Made by a program: the position numbers and the translations under genes. The notes under the pieces are model-generated. The model saw only the letters and a list, made by a program, of their open reading frames with translations. It was not told the origin of the DNA and made no database searches. A DNA stretch of 64,000 bases from Pseudoxanthomonas sp. CF125 (GTDB taxonomy: Bacteria > Pseudomonadota > Gammaproteobacteria > Xanthomonadales > Xanthomonadaceae), in assembly GCF_900104085.1 (NCBI RefSeq), contig NZ_FNLD01000002.1, positions 744,001 to 808,000 on the forward strand. The letters run 5' to 3'. Within the stretch, counting starts at the first letter, position 1, and each line of letters opens with the position of its first letter. This document shows, piece after piece, positions 37,223-45,977 of this stretch.

Positions 37223-39067
37223 ATGAGTACGATACGACTCACCGCCGCGCAGGCCCTGGTGCGCTGGCTCAGCGCCCAGCACGTCGTCGTCGATGGCGCG
37301 GAAGTACCTTATTTCGCAGGGGTCTGGGCGATCTTCGGACATGGCAACGTCGCCGGCCTGGGCGAAGCGCTGTATGCAGGCCGCGACGCGCTGCCCACTT
37401 GGCGCGCGCACAACGAGCAGGGCATGGCCCACGCGGCCATCGCCTATGCCAAGCAGATGCGCAGGCAACGGGCGATGGTGTGCACCACCTCCATCGGCCC
37501 TGGCGCCACCAACATGGTCACCGCTGCCGCACTGGCGCACGTGAACCGCTTGCCGGTGCTGCTGGTGCCCGGCGATGTCTACGCCAGCCGCCGTCCGGAC
37601 CCGGTATTGCAGCAACTGGAGGATTTCAACGACGGCACCGTATCGGTGAACGACTGCTTCAAACCAGTCTCGCGTTATTTCGACCGCATCCTGCGCCCCG
37701 AGCAACTGCTCGACGCACTGCCCAGGGCACTGGCGACGATGCTCGATCCTGCCAGCTGCGGCCCGGCGACGCTCGCCTTCTGCCAGGACGTGCAAGCCGA
37801 GGCCTTCGACTATCCCGCGCATTTCTTCGAGCGCCGTCTGTGGAAGCAGCGCCGGCAACCGGCCGACGCGCACGAGCTCGATGCGCTGGCTGCGGCGATA
37901 CGTGCCGCAAAGCGTCCCTTGATAATCGCCGGCGGCGGCGTGCGCTACAGCCAGGCCGAAAGCGCACTGGCGGCGCTGGCCGAAACCAGCGGGATTCCGG
38001 TGGCCGAAACGCAGGCCGGTAAAGGCGTCTTGGGCTGGCAGCATCCGCGTGCGCTGGGCTCGATCGGTGTCACCGGCTCTGCCGCCGCCAACACCGCGGC
38101 GCAGCAAGCCGACCTCATCGTCGGCATCGGCACGCGCTTGCAGGACTTCACCACCGGTTCGCGCAGCCTGTTTCCGGACCGCAAGCTGTTCCAGGTCAAT
38201 GTTCAGGCCTTCGATGCCCATAAGCACGGCGCCGAACCCGTTGTCGGAGATGCGCTCAGCGTCATCGATGCCCTGAGCGCGCGCCTGCGCGGTTGGTGTG
38301 TGGCCGAAGAGGTCGTGCTCGCCGATCGCAATGCCATCGCCGCCTGGAACGAAACCGTCGCCGCTGTCACTGCGGGTGCGGACGATCAGGCGCTTCCCAG
38401 CGACGCGCAGGTGATCGGCACGGTGCAGCGCGGCGTCGGCGAAGACGCGGTGGTCGTGTGCGCCGCAGGCGGTCTGCCCGGCGAACTGCACAAGCTCTGG
38501 CGCACTTCCAAGCCCGGCGGCTACCACCTGGAATACGGCTACTCGTGCATGGGCTACGAGATCGCCGGCGGACTGGGCGTGAAGATGGCCGAGCCGCAGC
38601 GCGAAGTGGTGGTGATGGTCGGCGACGGCAGCTATCTGATGATGAACTCGGAACTGGCTACGTCGGTGATGCTGGGCCTCAAGCTGATCGTAGTGGTGCT
38701 GGACAACCGCGGCTATGGCTGCATCAACCGCCTGCAGCAGGCCACCGGCAGTCCCGGCTTCAACAATCTGCTTGCGGATTCCCGCCACCAGATGCTGGCG
38801 GACATTGACTTCGCCGCGCATGCGCGCAGTCTCGGCGCATTGTCCGAACATGCGGCCACGCTTGGCGAACTCGGCGCCTCGCTCGGCCGTGCCCGCGCCG
38901 CCGACCGCAGCTATGTCGTGGTCATAGATACCGATCCATTGAAAACCACGGAAGCCGGCGGCTGGTGGTGGGACGTAGCCGTCCCGGAAGTTTCCGACCG
39001 CTCCGAAGTCAACGCAGCACGCCGCGCCTACGAACACGGCGTGCGCATGAAAAGAGACCTGTCATGA
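37223..39067 (+). CDS. iolD: IolD, 3D-(3,5/4)-trihydroxycyclohexane-1,2-dione hydrolase
   Basis: The 614-residue protein is a thiamine-diphosphate enzyme of the acetolactate-synthase fold. It has an N-terminal PYR domain (GNVAGLGEAL, RAHNEQGMAHAAIAYAKQ with catalytic Glu), a central domain, and a C-terminal PP domain with the ThDP/Mg motif GDGSYLMMNSEL. It opens the ring of the diketone to 5-deoxy-glucuronate. The ATG at 37223 is one base after the iolC stop, and its own stop overlaps iolE as ATGA. Confidence 0.94.
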   Translation: MSTIRLTAAQALVRWLSAQHVVVDGAEVPYFAGVWAIFGHGNVAGLGEALYAGRDALPTWRAHNEQGMAHAAIAYAKQMRRQRAMVCTTSIGPGATNMVTAAALAHVNRLPVLLVPGDVYASRRPDPVLQQLEDFNDGTVSVNDCFKPVSRYFDRILRPEQLLDALPRALATMLDPASCGPATLAFCQDVQAEAFDYPAHFFERRLWKQRRQPADAHELDALAAAIRAAKRPLIIAGGGVRYSQAESALAALAETSGIPVAETQAGKGVLGWQHPRALGSIGVTGSAAANTAAQQADLIVGIGTRLQDFTTGSRSLFPDRKLFQVNVQAFDAHKHGAEPVVGDALSVIDALSARLRGWCVAEEVVLADRNAIAAWNETVAAVTAGADDQALPSDAQVIGTVQRGVGEDAVVVCAAGGLPGELHKLWRTSKPGGYHLEYGYSCMGYEIAGGLGVKMAEPQREVVVMVGDGSYLMMNSELATSVMLGLKLIVVVLDNRGYGCINRLQQATGSPGFNNLLADSRHQMLADIDFAAHARSLGALSEHAATLGELGASLGRARAADRSYVVVIDTDPLKTTEAGGWWWDVAVPEVSDRSEVNAARRAYEHGVRMKRDLS

Positions 39068-39954
39068 GCATACGTTTCGGTGTCAGTCCCATCGCCTGGG
39101 CCAACGACGACATGCCCGAATTGGGCGGCGATACCCCGCTTGAAAGCATCCTGAAGGACATCCAGGAACTGGGCTTCGAAGGCGTGGAACTCGGCGGTAA
39201 ATTTCCCCGCGACGCGGCCGCGCTCAAGCCCCTGCTTGCGAGCTACGGCATAGATCTGATCGGCGGCTGGTACAGCGGATCGCTGCTGATCCAGGACGCC
39301 GACGCCGAAATTGCCGCGCTGCAACCGCATCTTGAACTATTGAAGGCGATGGGCAGCACCGTGTTCGTGTTCGCCGAAACCAGCAATGCCGTGCACGGGG
39401 AACGCGGCATTCCGCTGACCGGCACGCCGCGCCTGTCCGGCGCCGACTGGGTGTTGTTCGGCACGCGCATGACCGCAGTGGCGGACTATATCCAGGCGCA
39501 GGGGCTCAAATTCGCCTACCACCATCACCTGGGCACGGTCGTGGAAAACGCGGCCGACCTGCAGGCGTTCATCGAAAATACCGGCCCATCGGTCGGGCTG
39601 ACCCTGGATACCGGCCATGCGGCGCTGGGCGGCGTGGATTCTCTGGAAGTGATCCGCAACCATCCCGGCCGCGTCGTCCACGTGCACTGCAAAGACGTGC
39701 GCTGGGAAACTTTCGCCAAGGCGAAGGAGGGCGGCTCCAGCTTTCTCGATGGCGTGGTCTCCGGCATGTTCACCGTGCCCGGCGATGGTGGCCTCGATTA
39801 CGCGGAAATCATGCGCGCGCTGAAGGCCATCGATTATTCCGGCTGGATCGTGATCGAAGCCGAACAGGATCCCAAGCTCGCAGATCCACGCACCTACGCG
39901 GCGCTCGGATTGAAGACCTTGCGCGACGAAGCGGCCAGGGCGGGTCTGCGCTGA
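39064..39954 (+). CDS. iolE: IolE, inosose dehydratase
   Basis: The 296-residue protein is a xylose-isomerase-like TIM barrel that removes water from scyllo-inosose. Landmarks are GVSPIAWANDDMPELGG, FEGVELGGKFP, KFAYHHHLGTVVE, LTLDTGHAALGG, VHVHCKDVR and a metal-binding WIVIEAEQDP near the end. It overlaps both iolD (ATGA) and iolB (TGATG), showing a tightly coupled operon. Confidence 0.94.
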   Translation: MSIRFGVSPIAWANDDMPELGGDTPLESILKDIQELGFEGVELGGKFPRDAAALKPLLASYGIDLIGGWYSGSLLIQDADAEIAALQPHLELLKAMGSTVFVFAETSNAVHGERGIPLTGTPRLSGADWVLFGTRMTAVADYIQAQGLKFAYHHHLGTVVENAADLQAFIENTGPSVGLTLDTGHAALGGVDSLEVIRNHPGRVVHVHCKDVRWETFAKAKEGGSSFLDGVVSGMFTVPGDGGLDYAEIMRALKAIDYSGWIVIEAEQDPKLADPRTYAALGLKTLRDEAARAGLR

Positions 39955-40757
39955 TGCAACTGCGCGTTCGCCCGCATGCGCCCGATGCTGCCGGCACCGT
40001 GCTGGAAGTGACGCCCGCCAGCGCGGGTTGGCAGCACGTGGGGTTCAAGCTGGTACAGCTGCGGGCGGGGCAGACCTATGCCGCCAGCGATGCCGGCCGC
40101 GAGACCTGCCTGGTACTCGTTTCTGGCGCCGCGGATGTGACTGCCGGCGACGAAACCTTTGAAAACCTCGGTGGCCGCGCCACGCCGTTCGAGGACAAGG
40201 CGCCGGGTGCGGTCTACGTTCCGGCGGGAATCGCCTGCACCGTCACCGCGAAAACCGCTGTCGAACTTGCTGTCTGCACGGCTCCCGGCACCGGTGCGGG
40301 AAAGGTACGTGCGATCGACGAATCGACGATGACGCGCGAGGTTCGCGGCAAGGACACGAACACCCGTTACGTGCGCAATATCCTGCCCGAGACCGAACCC
40401 GCCGAGGCCCTGCTGGTGGTGGAAGTGATCACGCCCGGCGGCCACTGGTCCAGCTATCCGCCGCACAAGCACGATACCGCCACGCCGGAACAGGAAACGG
40501 CGCTGGAGGAAACCTACTACCACCGTCTGCAGCCGCAGCAGGGCTTCGCCATCCAGCGCGTCTATACCGACGACCGGTCGCTGGACGAAACGATTTCGGT
40601 GGAGGATGGCGACGTGGTGATGGTGCCGCGTGGCTACCACCCGGTCGGCGCGCCCCACGGATACGATCTCTACTACCTCAACGTGATGGCAGGCCCGAAG
40701 CGCCAATGGGTCTTCCGCAACGATCCCGCCCACGAATGGATCGTGCGCAAGCGCTGA
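39954..40757 (+). CDS. iolB: IolB, 5-deoxy-glucuronate isomerase
   Basis: The 267-residue bicupin isomerises 5-deoxy-glucuronate to 2-deoxy-5-keto-gluconate. The C-terminal cupin carries the family signature SSYPPHKHDT, followed by EETYYHRLQPQQGFAIQRVYT and GYHPVGAPHGYDLYYLNVMAG, which contain the metal-binding His/Glu set. Its start shares one base with the iolE stop. Confidence 0.94.
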   Translation: MQLRVRPHAPDAAGTVLEVTPASAGWQHVGFKLVQLRAGQTYAASDAGRETCLVLVSGAADVTAGDETFENLGGRATPFEDKAPGAVYVPAGIACTVTAKTAVELAVCTAPGTGAGKVRAIDESTMTREVRGKDTNTRYVRNILPETEPAEALLVVEVITPGGHWSSYPPHKHDTATPEQETALEETYYHRLQPQQGFAIQRVYTDDRSLDETISVEDGDVVMVPRGYHPVGAPHGYDLYYLNVMAGPKRQWVFRNDPAHEWIVRKR

Positions 40758-40796
40758 TCCAGGTGCGGCACGACGCGAATACTCAGGAATACGAAC

Positions 40797-42296
40797 ATGC
40801 GCAACATCGAACATTTCATCGGCGGCCAGTCGGTCGCAGGAACCTCCGGCAACTACGGAGAAGTTTTCGACCCGAACCGCGGGCTGGTGCAGGCTCGCGT
40901 ATCGCTGGCTTCGGCCGCCGAGCTGGATCGCGCGGTGGCCATTGCCGCCGAAGCGCAGAAAGGATGGGCCCAGGCCAACCCGCAGCGCCGCGCGCGGGTG
41001 ATGTTCGAATTCAAGCGCCTGCTGGAGGCGCATATGGACGAGCTCGCCCTTCTGCTGTCCAGCGAGCATGGAAAGGTGATCGCTGATTCGAAGGGCGACC
41101 TTCAGCGCGGCCTTGAGGTCATCGAATTCGCCTGCGGCATTCCGCACCTGCTGAAGGGTGAATACACCCAGGGCGCCGGTCCGGGCATCGATGTGTACTC
41201 GGCACGCCAGCCCTTGGGTGTGGTCGCGGGCATCACTCCTTTCAATTTCCCCGCGATGATCCCGATGTGGATGTTCGGTCCGGCCATCGCCTGCGGCAAC
41301 GCCTTCATCCTCAAGCCTTCCGAGCGCGATCCCTCGGTGCCGGTGCGGTTGGCCGAGTTGATGATCGAAGCAGGCCTGCCGCCCGGCGTGCTCAACGTGG
41401 TGCATGGCGACAAGGACACGGTGGAAGCGATCCTGAAACATCCGACCATCAAGGCGGTGAGCTTCGTCGGTTCCTCCGACATCGCCCAGTCGGTCTATTC
41501 ACTGGGCGCGCAACATGGCAAGCGTGTGCAGGCGATGGGCGGGGCCAAGAACCACGGCATCGTGCTGCCCGACGCCGACCTTGACCAGACCGTCGCCGAC
41601 CTGATCGGTGCGGCCTACGGTTCAGCCGGCGAGCGCTGTATGGCCTTGCCGGTGGTGGTGCCGGTGGGCGAGGAAACGGCGGAAGCGTTGCGCGAGAAGC
41701 TCGTCATCGCGATCAAGGCCTTGCGCATCGGCAACTCCACCGACGCGCAAGCGCACTACGGCCCGGTCATCAACGCTGCGCACCGCAGCAAGATCGAGGC
41801 CTACCTGCAGACCGGCGTGGACGAAGGCGCCGAACTGGTGCTGGACGGACGCGGCTTCTCGCTGGCCGGCAGCGAACAGGGCTTCTTCCTCGGCCCCAGT
41901 CTGTTCGACCACGTCACCGCCGGGATGAAGACCTATCGCGAAGAGATCTTCGGCCCGGTGCTGCAGATCGTGCGCGCCGCGACGTTCGAGGAAGCGCTGG
42001 AACTTCCTTCCAAGCACCAGTACGGCAACGGCGTGGCCATCTTCACCCGCAATGGCGATGCCGCGCGCGAATTCGCCGACCGGGTGGAAGTGGGCATGGT
42101 CGGCATCAACGTGCCTATTCCGGTGCCGGTGGCCTACCACAGCTTCGGCGGCTGGAAGCGTTCGGGCTTCGGCGATCTCAACCAGTACGGCATGGATGGC
42201 GTGCGCTTCTACACGCGCACCAAGACCATCACCCAGCGCTGGCCCAAAGGCGGGCCCGTGTCCGACCAGAGCTTCGTCATTCCGACGATGCGCTGA
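40797..42296 (+). CDS. mmsA: Methylmalonate/malonate-semialdehyde dehydrogenase (IolA/MmsA)
   Basis: The 499-residue CoA-acylating aldehyde dehydrogenase has GVVAGITPFNFPAMIPMWM, the NAD-binding FVGSSDIAQSVY, and the catalytic Cys281 in GSAGERCMALPV. In the inositol pathway it converts malonate semialdehyde to acetyl-CoA and CO2; the same family also serves valine breakdown. Position right behind iolB argues for the inositol role here (iolA). Confidence 0.93.
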   Translation: MRNIEHFIGGQSVAGTSGNYGEVFDPNRGLVQARVSLASAAELDRAVAIAAEAQKGWAQANPQRRARVMFEFKRLLEAHMDELALLLSSEHGKVIADSKGDLQRGLEVIEFACGIPHLLKGEYTQGAGPGIDVYSARQPLGVVAGITPFNFPAMIPMWMFGPAIACGNAFILKPSERDPSVPVRLAELMIEAGLPPGVLNVVHGDKDTVEAILKHPTIKAVSFVGSSDIAQSVYSLGAQHGKRVQAMGGAKNHGIVLPDADLDQTVADLIGAAYGSAGERCMALPVVVPVGEETAEALREKLVIAIKALRIGNSTDAQAHYGPVINAAHRSKIEAYLQTGVDEGAELVLDGRGFSLAGSEQGFFLGPSLFDHVTAGMKTYREEIFGPVLQIVRAATFEEALELPSKHQYGNGVAIFTRNGDAAREFADRVEVGMVGINVPIPVPVAYHSFGGWKRSGFGDLNQYGMDGVRFYTRTKTITQRWPKGGPVSDQSFVIPTMR

Positions 42297-42345
42297 ATAA
42301 AGCATCCGATGGAATAGCAAGTCCGACCATTCCTGGGAGGGAATC

Positions 42346-43692
42346 GTGGCTGGTGGAATCCTGAAGTTCTTCACGACCGGCCCCGATCTGCCGGAGCTGT
42401 CCGACCGTGCGCAAATCGACGGCCTGTTCAAGCGCCACCGGTTCCGGGTGATGCTGGCCATCACCCTGGGCTACGGTCTTATCTACACCTGCCGGCTGGC
42501 ATTGGGCGTGGTGAAGAAACCGCTGATCGATACGGGCATCTATTCGCCCAGCGATCTGGGCATGATCGGATCGGCGCTGTTCTACACCTACGCAATCGGC
42601 AAGCTGACCAACGGCTTCCTGGCCGACCACGCCAACATGAAACGCTTTTTGGCGTTCGCTTTCCTGGCCACGGCGCTGTGCAATCTGGCGATGGGATTCA
42701 CTACCGCCTTGTGGGCGGCGGTGATGCTGTGGGGATTGAACGGCTGGTTTCAGAGCTTCGGCGCGCCCGGCGGCGTGGTGGCGATGACCAGCTGGTTCTC
42801 CAACCGCGAGCGAGGCCGTGCTTATGGTGTCTGGAGCACCGCCCACTCGATCGGCGAAGGCCTGACCTTCCTGGTGGTCGGCAGCGCGGTCGCCGCGCTG
42901 GGCTGGCGCTGGGGCTTCTGGGGTCCGGGCATCATCGGTATCGCCACCGCGATCGGCTGCTTCCTGCTGATCCAGGACCGGCCGCGCACGATGGGCCTGC
43001 CCACGGTCAACGATTGGAAGAACGACCACTACGGCGAGGCGGCCAAGCCTGCGGCCAAATCGGTGATCGGCCTGCAGTTCTCCATCCTCAGGATTCCTGC
43101 GATCTGGGTGCTGTGCCTGGCCAGCGCACTCACCTATGTCACCCGCTACGCGATCAACTCCTGGGGCGTGCTGTACCTGCAGGAGGAACGCGGTTTCTCC
43201 TTGCCTGCGGCAGGCACTTTGCTGATGGTCAGCACGCTGGCCGGCATCGTCGGCGCCATCGCCTTCGGCCTGGTGTCCGACAAGGTATTCAATGGCAGGC
43301 GTCCGCCGGCCAATCTGCTGTTCGGCATGCTGGAACTGATCGGTCTTTGCCTGATCTTCTTCGGACCGGCCAACATGCCGGTGCTGGTGGCGGGCATGCT
43401 GCTGTTCGGCATGGGCATGACCGGCATGGTGACTTCGCTGGGTGGCCTGTTCGCGGTGGACATAGCGCCCAAGCGCGTGGCCGGCGCGGCAATGGGAGTG
43501 ATCGGCATCTTCAGCTACATCGGCGCGGGCATCCAGGAACAGGTATCGGGCTTGCTGATCGAAAAAGGCATGACCGTCGCGGGCGCTGTGCGCAGCTACG
43601 ATTTCGGGCCGGTGATCTGGTTCTGGATCGGCTGCTCGGTCGTCGCAACGCTGCTCGCCACCAGTCTGTGGCGCACCAAACTTAGAGATTGA
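42346..43692 (+). CDS. Organophosphate:phosphate antiporter-type MFS transporter (GlpT/UhpT family)
   Basis: The 448-residue protein has about twelve membrane helices and aligns by eye with GlpT. Arg50 (YTCRLALG), His167 (STAHSIGEG) and Arg267 (YVTRYAINSWG) fall where GlpT has Arg45, His165 and Arg269, the residues that bind the phosphate group. The inter-lobe segment GLPTVNDWKNDHY also matches. GTG start at 42346 follows GGGAGGGAA. It lies between iolA and an IMPase-family gene. No IolT-type or ABC inositol transporter is present, so import of an inositol phosphate in exchange for phosphate is plausible; free inositol, or a UhpC-like sensor role, are alternatives. Confidence 0.85.
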   Translation: MAGGILKFFTTGPDLPELSDRAQIDGLFKRHRFRVMLAITLGYGLIYTCRLALGVVKKPLIDTGIYSPSDLGMIGSALFYTYAIGKLTNGFLADHANMKRFLAFAFLATALCNLAMGFTTALWAAVMLWGLNGWFQSFGAPGGVVAMTSWFSNRERGRAYGVWSTAHSIGEGLTFLVVGSAVAALGWRWGFWGPGIIGIATAIGCFLLIQDRPRTMGLPTVNDWKNDHYGEAAKPAAKSVIGLQFSILRIPAIWVLCLASALTYVTRYAINSWGVLYLQEERGFSLPAAGTLLMVSTLAGIVGAIAFGLVSDKVFNGRRPPANLLFGMLELIGLCLIFFGPANMPVLVAGMLLFGMGMTGMVTSLGGLFAVDIAPKRVAGAAMGVIGIFSYIGAGIQEQVSGLLIEKGMTVAGAVRSYDFGPVIWFWIGCSVVATLLATSLWRTKLRD

Positions 43693-43702
43693 GGAAGAAG
43701 AC

Positions 43703-44509
43703 GTGCTTGAACCTTCGCGTGACCTGCAGGCGATGATCGAAGCGGCGCAAGCCGCCGGCGCAGGACTGCGCAAACATTTCGGCAAACTGTCCGAACTCGG
43801 CATCCGTTCCAAGAGCGGGCCGGCCGATCTGGTCTCCATTGCCGACGAGGAAGCGGAGCGCGCCACGCGTTCGATCCTGGAAAAAGCCCAGCCGGGTTTC
43901 GGATTCCTGGGCGAGGAAGGCGGCGAGTTCGGCGGCAGCGACCGCTCGCAGACCTGGATCGTCGATCCGCTGGACGGTACCACCAACTTCCTGTTCGGCA
44001 CGCCGCTGTGGGGCGTGAATGTGGCGCTGGCGCGCGAAGGCGAAGTGGTCGCCGGCGTCACCTACCTGCCGGCGATCGATGAACTTTATGTCGCCGAGCA
44101 GGGCAAAGGCTGTTGGCTCAACGGCCAGCGTATCCGCGTCTCCACGCGCGCCACTCTGATCGAATCGGTGTTGGCCTGCGGCATCCCCTTTGCCGGCAAA
44201 CCGGACCACCCGGTGTTCGCGCGCGAGATGGCGCTGCTGAGCGCCGAAGTGGCCGGCATCCGCCGCACCGGCGCGTGCGCGGTGGACATGGCCTGGGTCG
44301 CTGCCGGCCGATGGGATGCCTACTGGGAACGCGCGCTCAACGCCTGGGACATGGCGCCGGGGGTGATTCTGGTGAAGGAAGCGGGCGGGGTGGCGACTTC
44401 GGTCACCGGCGGCGCGCTGGATCTGCATGGCGGCAACGTCTGCGTTTCCAACGGTGCGGTCCAGCATGCGCTGATGGAAAAACTCAACGCGGCGCTCGAT
44501 CAGGATTGA
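43703..44509 (+). CDS. Inositol monophosphatase-family phosphatase
   Basis: The 268-residue enzyme has the complete Mg-dependent IMPase signature: GEEGGE (Glu71/72), DPLDGTTNF (Asp88, Asp91) and WDMAPG (Asp216). It should release phosphate from myo-inositol monophosphate in the cytosol. GTG start follows GAGGAAG and lies 10 bases after the transporter stop. SuhB-type housekeeping copies are usually elsewhere in the genome, so this one looks dedicated to the inositol cluster. Histidinol-phosphate or 3',5'-bisphosphate activity cannot be excluded from motifs alone. Confidence 0.9.
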   Translation: MLEPSRDLQAMIEAAQAAGAGLRKHFGKLSELGIRSKSGPADLVSIADEEAERATRSILEKAQPGFGFLGEEGGEFGGSDRSQTWIVDPLDGTTNFLFGTPLWGVNVALAREGEVVAGVTYLPAIDELYVAEQGKGCWLNGQRIRVSTRATLIESVLACGIPFAGKPDHPVFAREMALLSAEVAGIRRTGACAVDMAWVAAGRWDAYWERALNAWDMAPGVILVKEAGGVATSVTGGALDLHGGNVCVSNGAVQHALMEKLNAALDQD

Positions 44510-44513
44510 ATCG

Positions 44514-45977
44514 ATGAAGCCGAGACGCCGCAGTTTCCTCAAGGGCACCGGGCTTGCCGCCGCGTTAGCGCTGGTTCCGCGCGCATGGGCGCAAGTGCTG
44601 GGATATCCGCGTGCCTTGCAGGGTCCGATGATAGGCGCTCCGGGTCCGAACCATTTCACCGTGTGGGTGCGGGCCAGCGGCGCGTTCGAGGTGCAGTTGG
44701 AATACTCCACCGACCGCTACTTCGAAACCGTCATGCGCGGTTCCGGCGCAGTGGCGAGCGCGGAGAACGATTGCTGCGTAGTGCTGCGCGCCGAAGGCTT
44801 GGAACCGGACACCACGTATTGGTACCGCCTCAAGTACGCCGGCGAGGAAGATCGCTACCAATTCCTGCCGCACAAGACCAGGACCGCTCCGGAAGGTCCT
44901 GCCGACTTTCGCATCGCCTTCGGTTCCTGCTGCCGCATCCAGTACGACCCCGACCAACGCATCTGGAACGCGGTGCGCGCGCTGGAGCCGGACATGTTCT
45001 TCTGGCTGGGCGACAACATCTACGCCGACAGCGATCAGCACGCCGCGCTGATCGACTTGTATGGCCGCGGCCGGGTGGTCGAGCGGTTGGAACCGCTGCT
45101 GCGCTCCACTCCGCAACTGGCGACCTGGGACGATCACGATTTCGGCCATAACAACTCCGATGGCGCCAACCCGCGCAAGGCCGATTCGCTCAAGATCTTC
45201 CGCAACTTCTGGGCCAATCCGGGCTACGGCGAGTCCGGTAATCCTGGCGTGTACTTCAAGCAGCACTACGGCGGCGTGGATTTCTTCGTGCTCGACGGAC
45301 GTTACCATCGCGATGCCACCGACAAGACCGACGACGCCGGCAAGACCATGCTCGGCGCGGCGCAGAAGGCTTGGCTGAAGCGCGGACTGAAAGCCAGCCG
45401 GACGCCGTTCAAGGTCCTGGCCATCGGCGGCGGCTGGTCGTCGGCCGAGAACGAAAAGGGCGGCGATTCCTGGGGCGTGTACCTGACCGAGCGCAACGAG
45501 ATCTTCGATTTCATCCGCGACAACGATATCGGCGGCGTGGTCTGCATCTCGGGCGATTCGCACATGGGCGAACTGAACTGCATTCCGCGCTCGGGCCAGG
45601 GCGGCTACGATCTCTACGATTTCTGTTCTTCGCCGCTGGCGCAGATGCCGGCGGCCAAGAACACGCGGCAAGCGCCGGAAGTGCGGGTGCGCGATACCTG
45701 GACGCGTTCGGTGAACGTGGGCCTGATGCGCTTCGATATGACTGGCGCCGAACCCACGCTCACCTACACCTTGCACGACGTGATGGGCGAGCCGGTATGG
45801 GATCCGTTGGTGCTGACGCCGTCCGATCTGAAGAACGGAGTCAAGACCTGGGACCGCAAGTCCGATCCCGAAGAGCTGGGAAGGCTGGAACGCTTCAAGC
45901 GCGGCGGCGGCTATTACGGCTACGATGCGCCGGAAGGCTGGCCTAGCCGCCCATACTACGACGGAATGTCAGACTGA
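44514..45977 (+). CDS. Tat-exported PhoD-like alkaline phosphatase/phosphodiesterase
   Basis: The 487-residue protein starts with a twin-arginine signal (RRRSFLKGTG) and a short fibronectin-like N-terminal domain. The PhoD-type metallophosphatase domain follows: FGSCCRI, FFWLGDNIYADSDQ, ATWDDHDFGHNNSDG, VLDGRYHRD, GDSHMGEL. Such enzymes hydrolyse phosphomonoesters and diesters outside the cytoplasm using Ca and Fe. It begins four bases after the IMPase gene, so it is part of the same operon. Its 3' end overlaps the convergent TonB receptor gene by 35 bases. Confidence 0.9.
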   Translation: MKPRRRSFLKGTGLAAALALVPRAWAQVLGYPRALQGPMIGAPGPNHFTVWVRASGAFEVQLEYSTDRYFETVMRGSGAVASAENDCCVVLRAEGLEPDTTYWYRLKYAGEEDRYQFLPHKTRTAPEGPADFRIAFGSCCRIQYDPDQRIWNAVRALEPDMFFWLGDNIYADSDQHAALIDLYGRGRVVERLEPLLRSTPQLATWDDHDFGHNNSDGANPRKADSLKIFRNFWANPGYGESGNPGVYFKQHYGGVDFFVLDGRYHRDATDKTDDAGKTMLGAAQKAWLKRGLKASRTPFKVLAIGGGWSSAENEKGGDSWGVYLTERNEIFDFIRDNDIGGVVCISGDSHMGELNCIPRSGQGGYDLYDFCSSPLAQMPAAKNTRQAPEVRVRDTWTRSVNVGLMRFDMTGAEPTLTYTLHDVMGEPVWDPLVLTPSDLKNGVKTWDRKSDPEELGRLERFKRGGGYYGYDAPEGWPSRPYYDGMSD

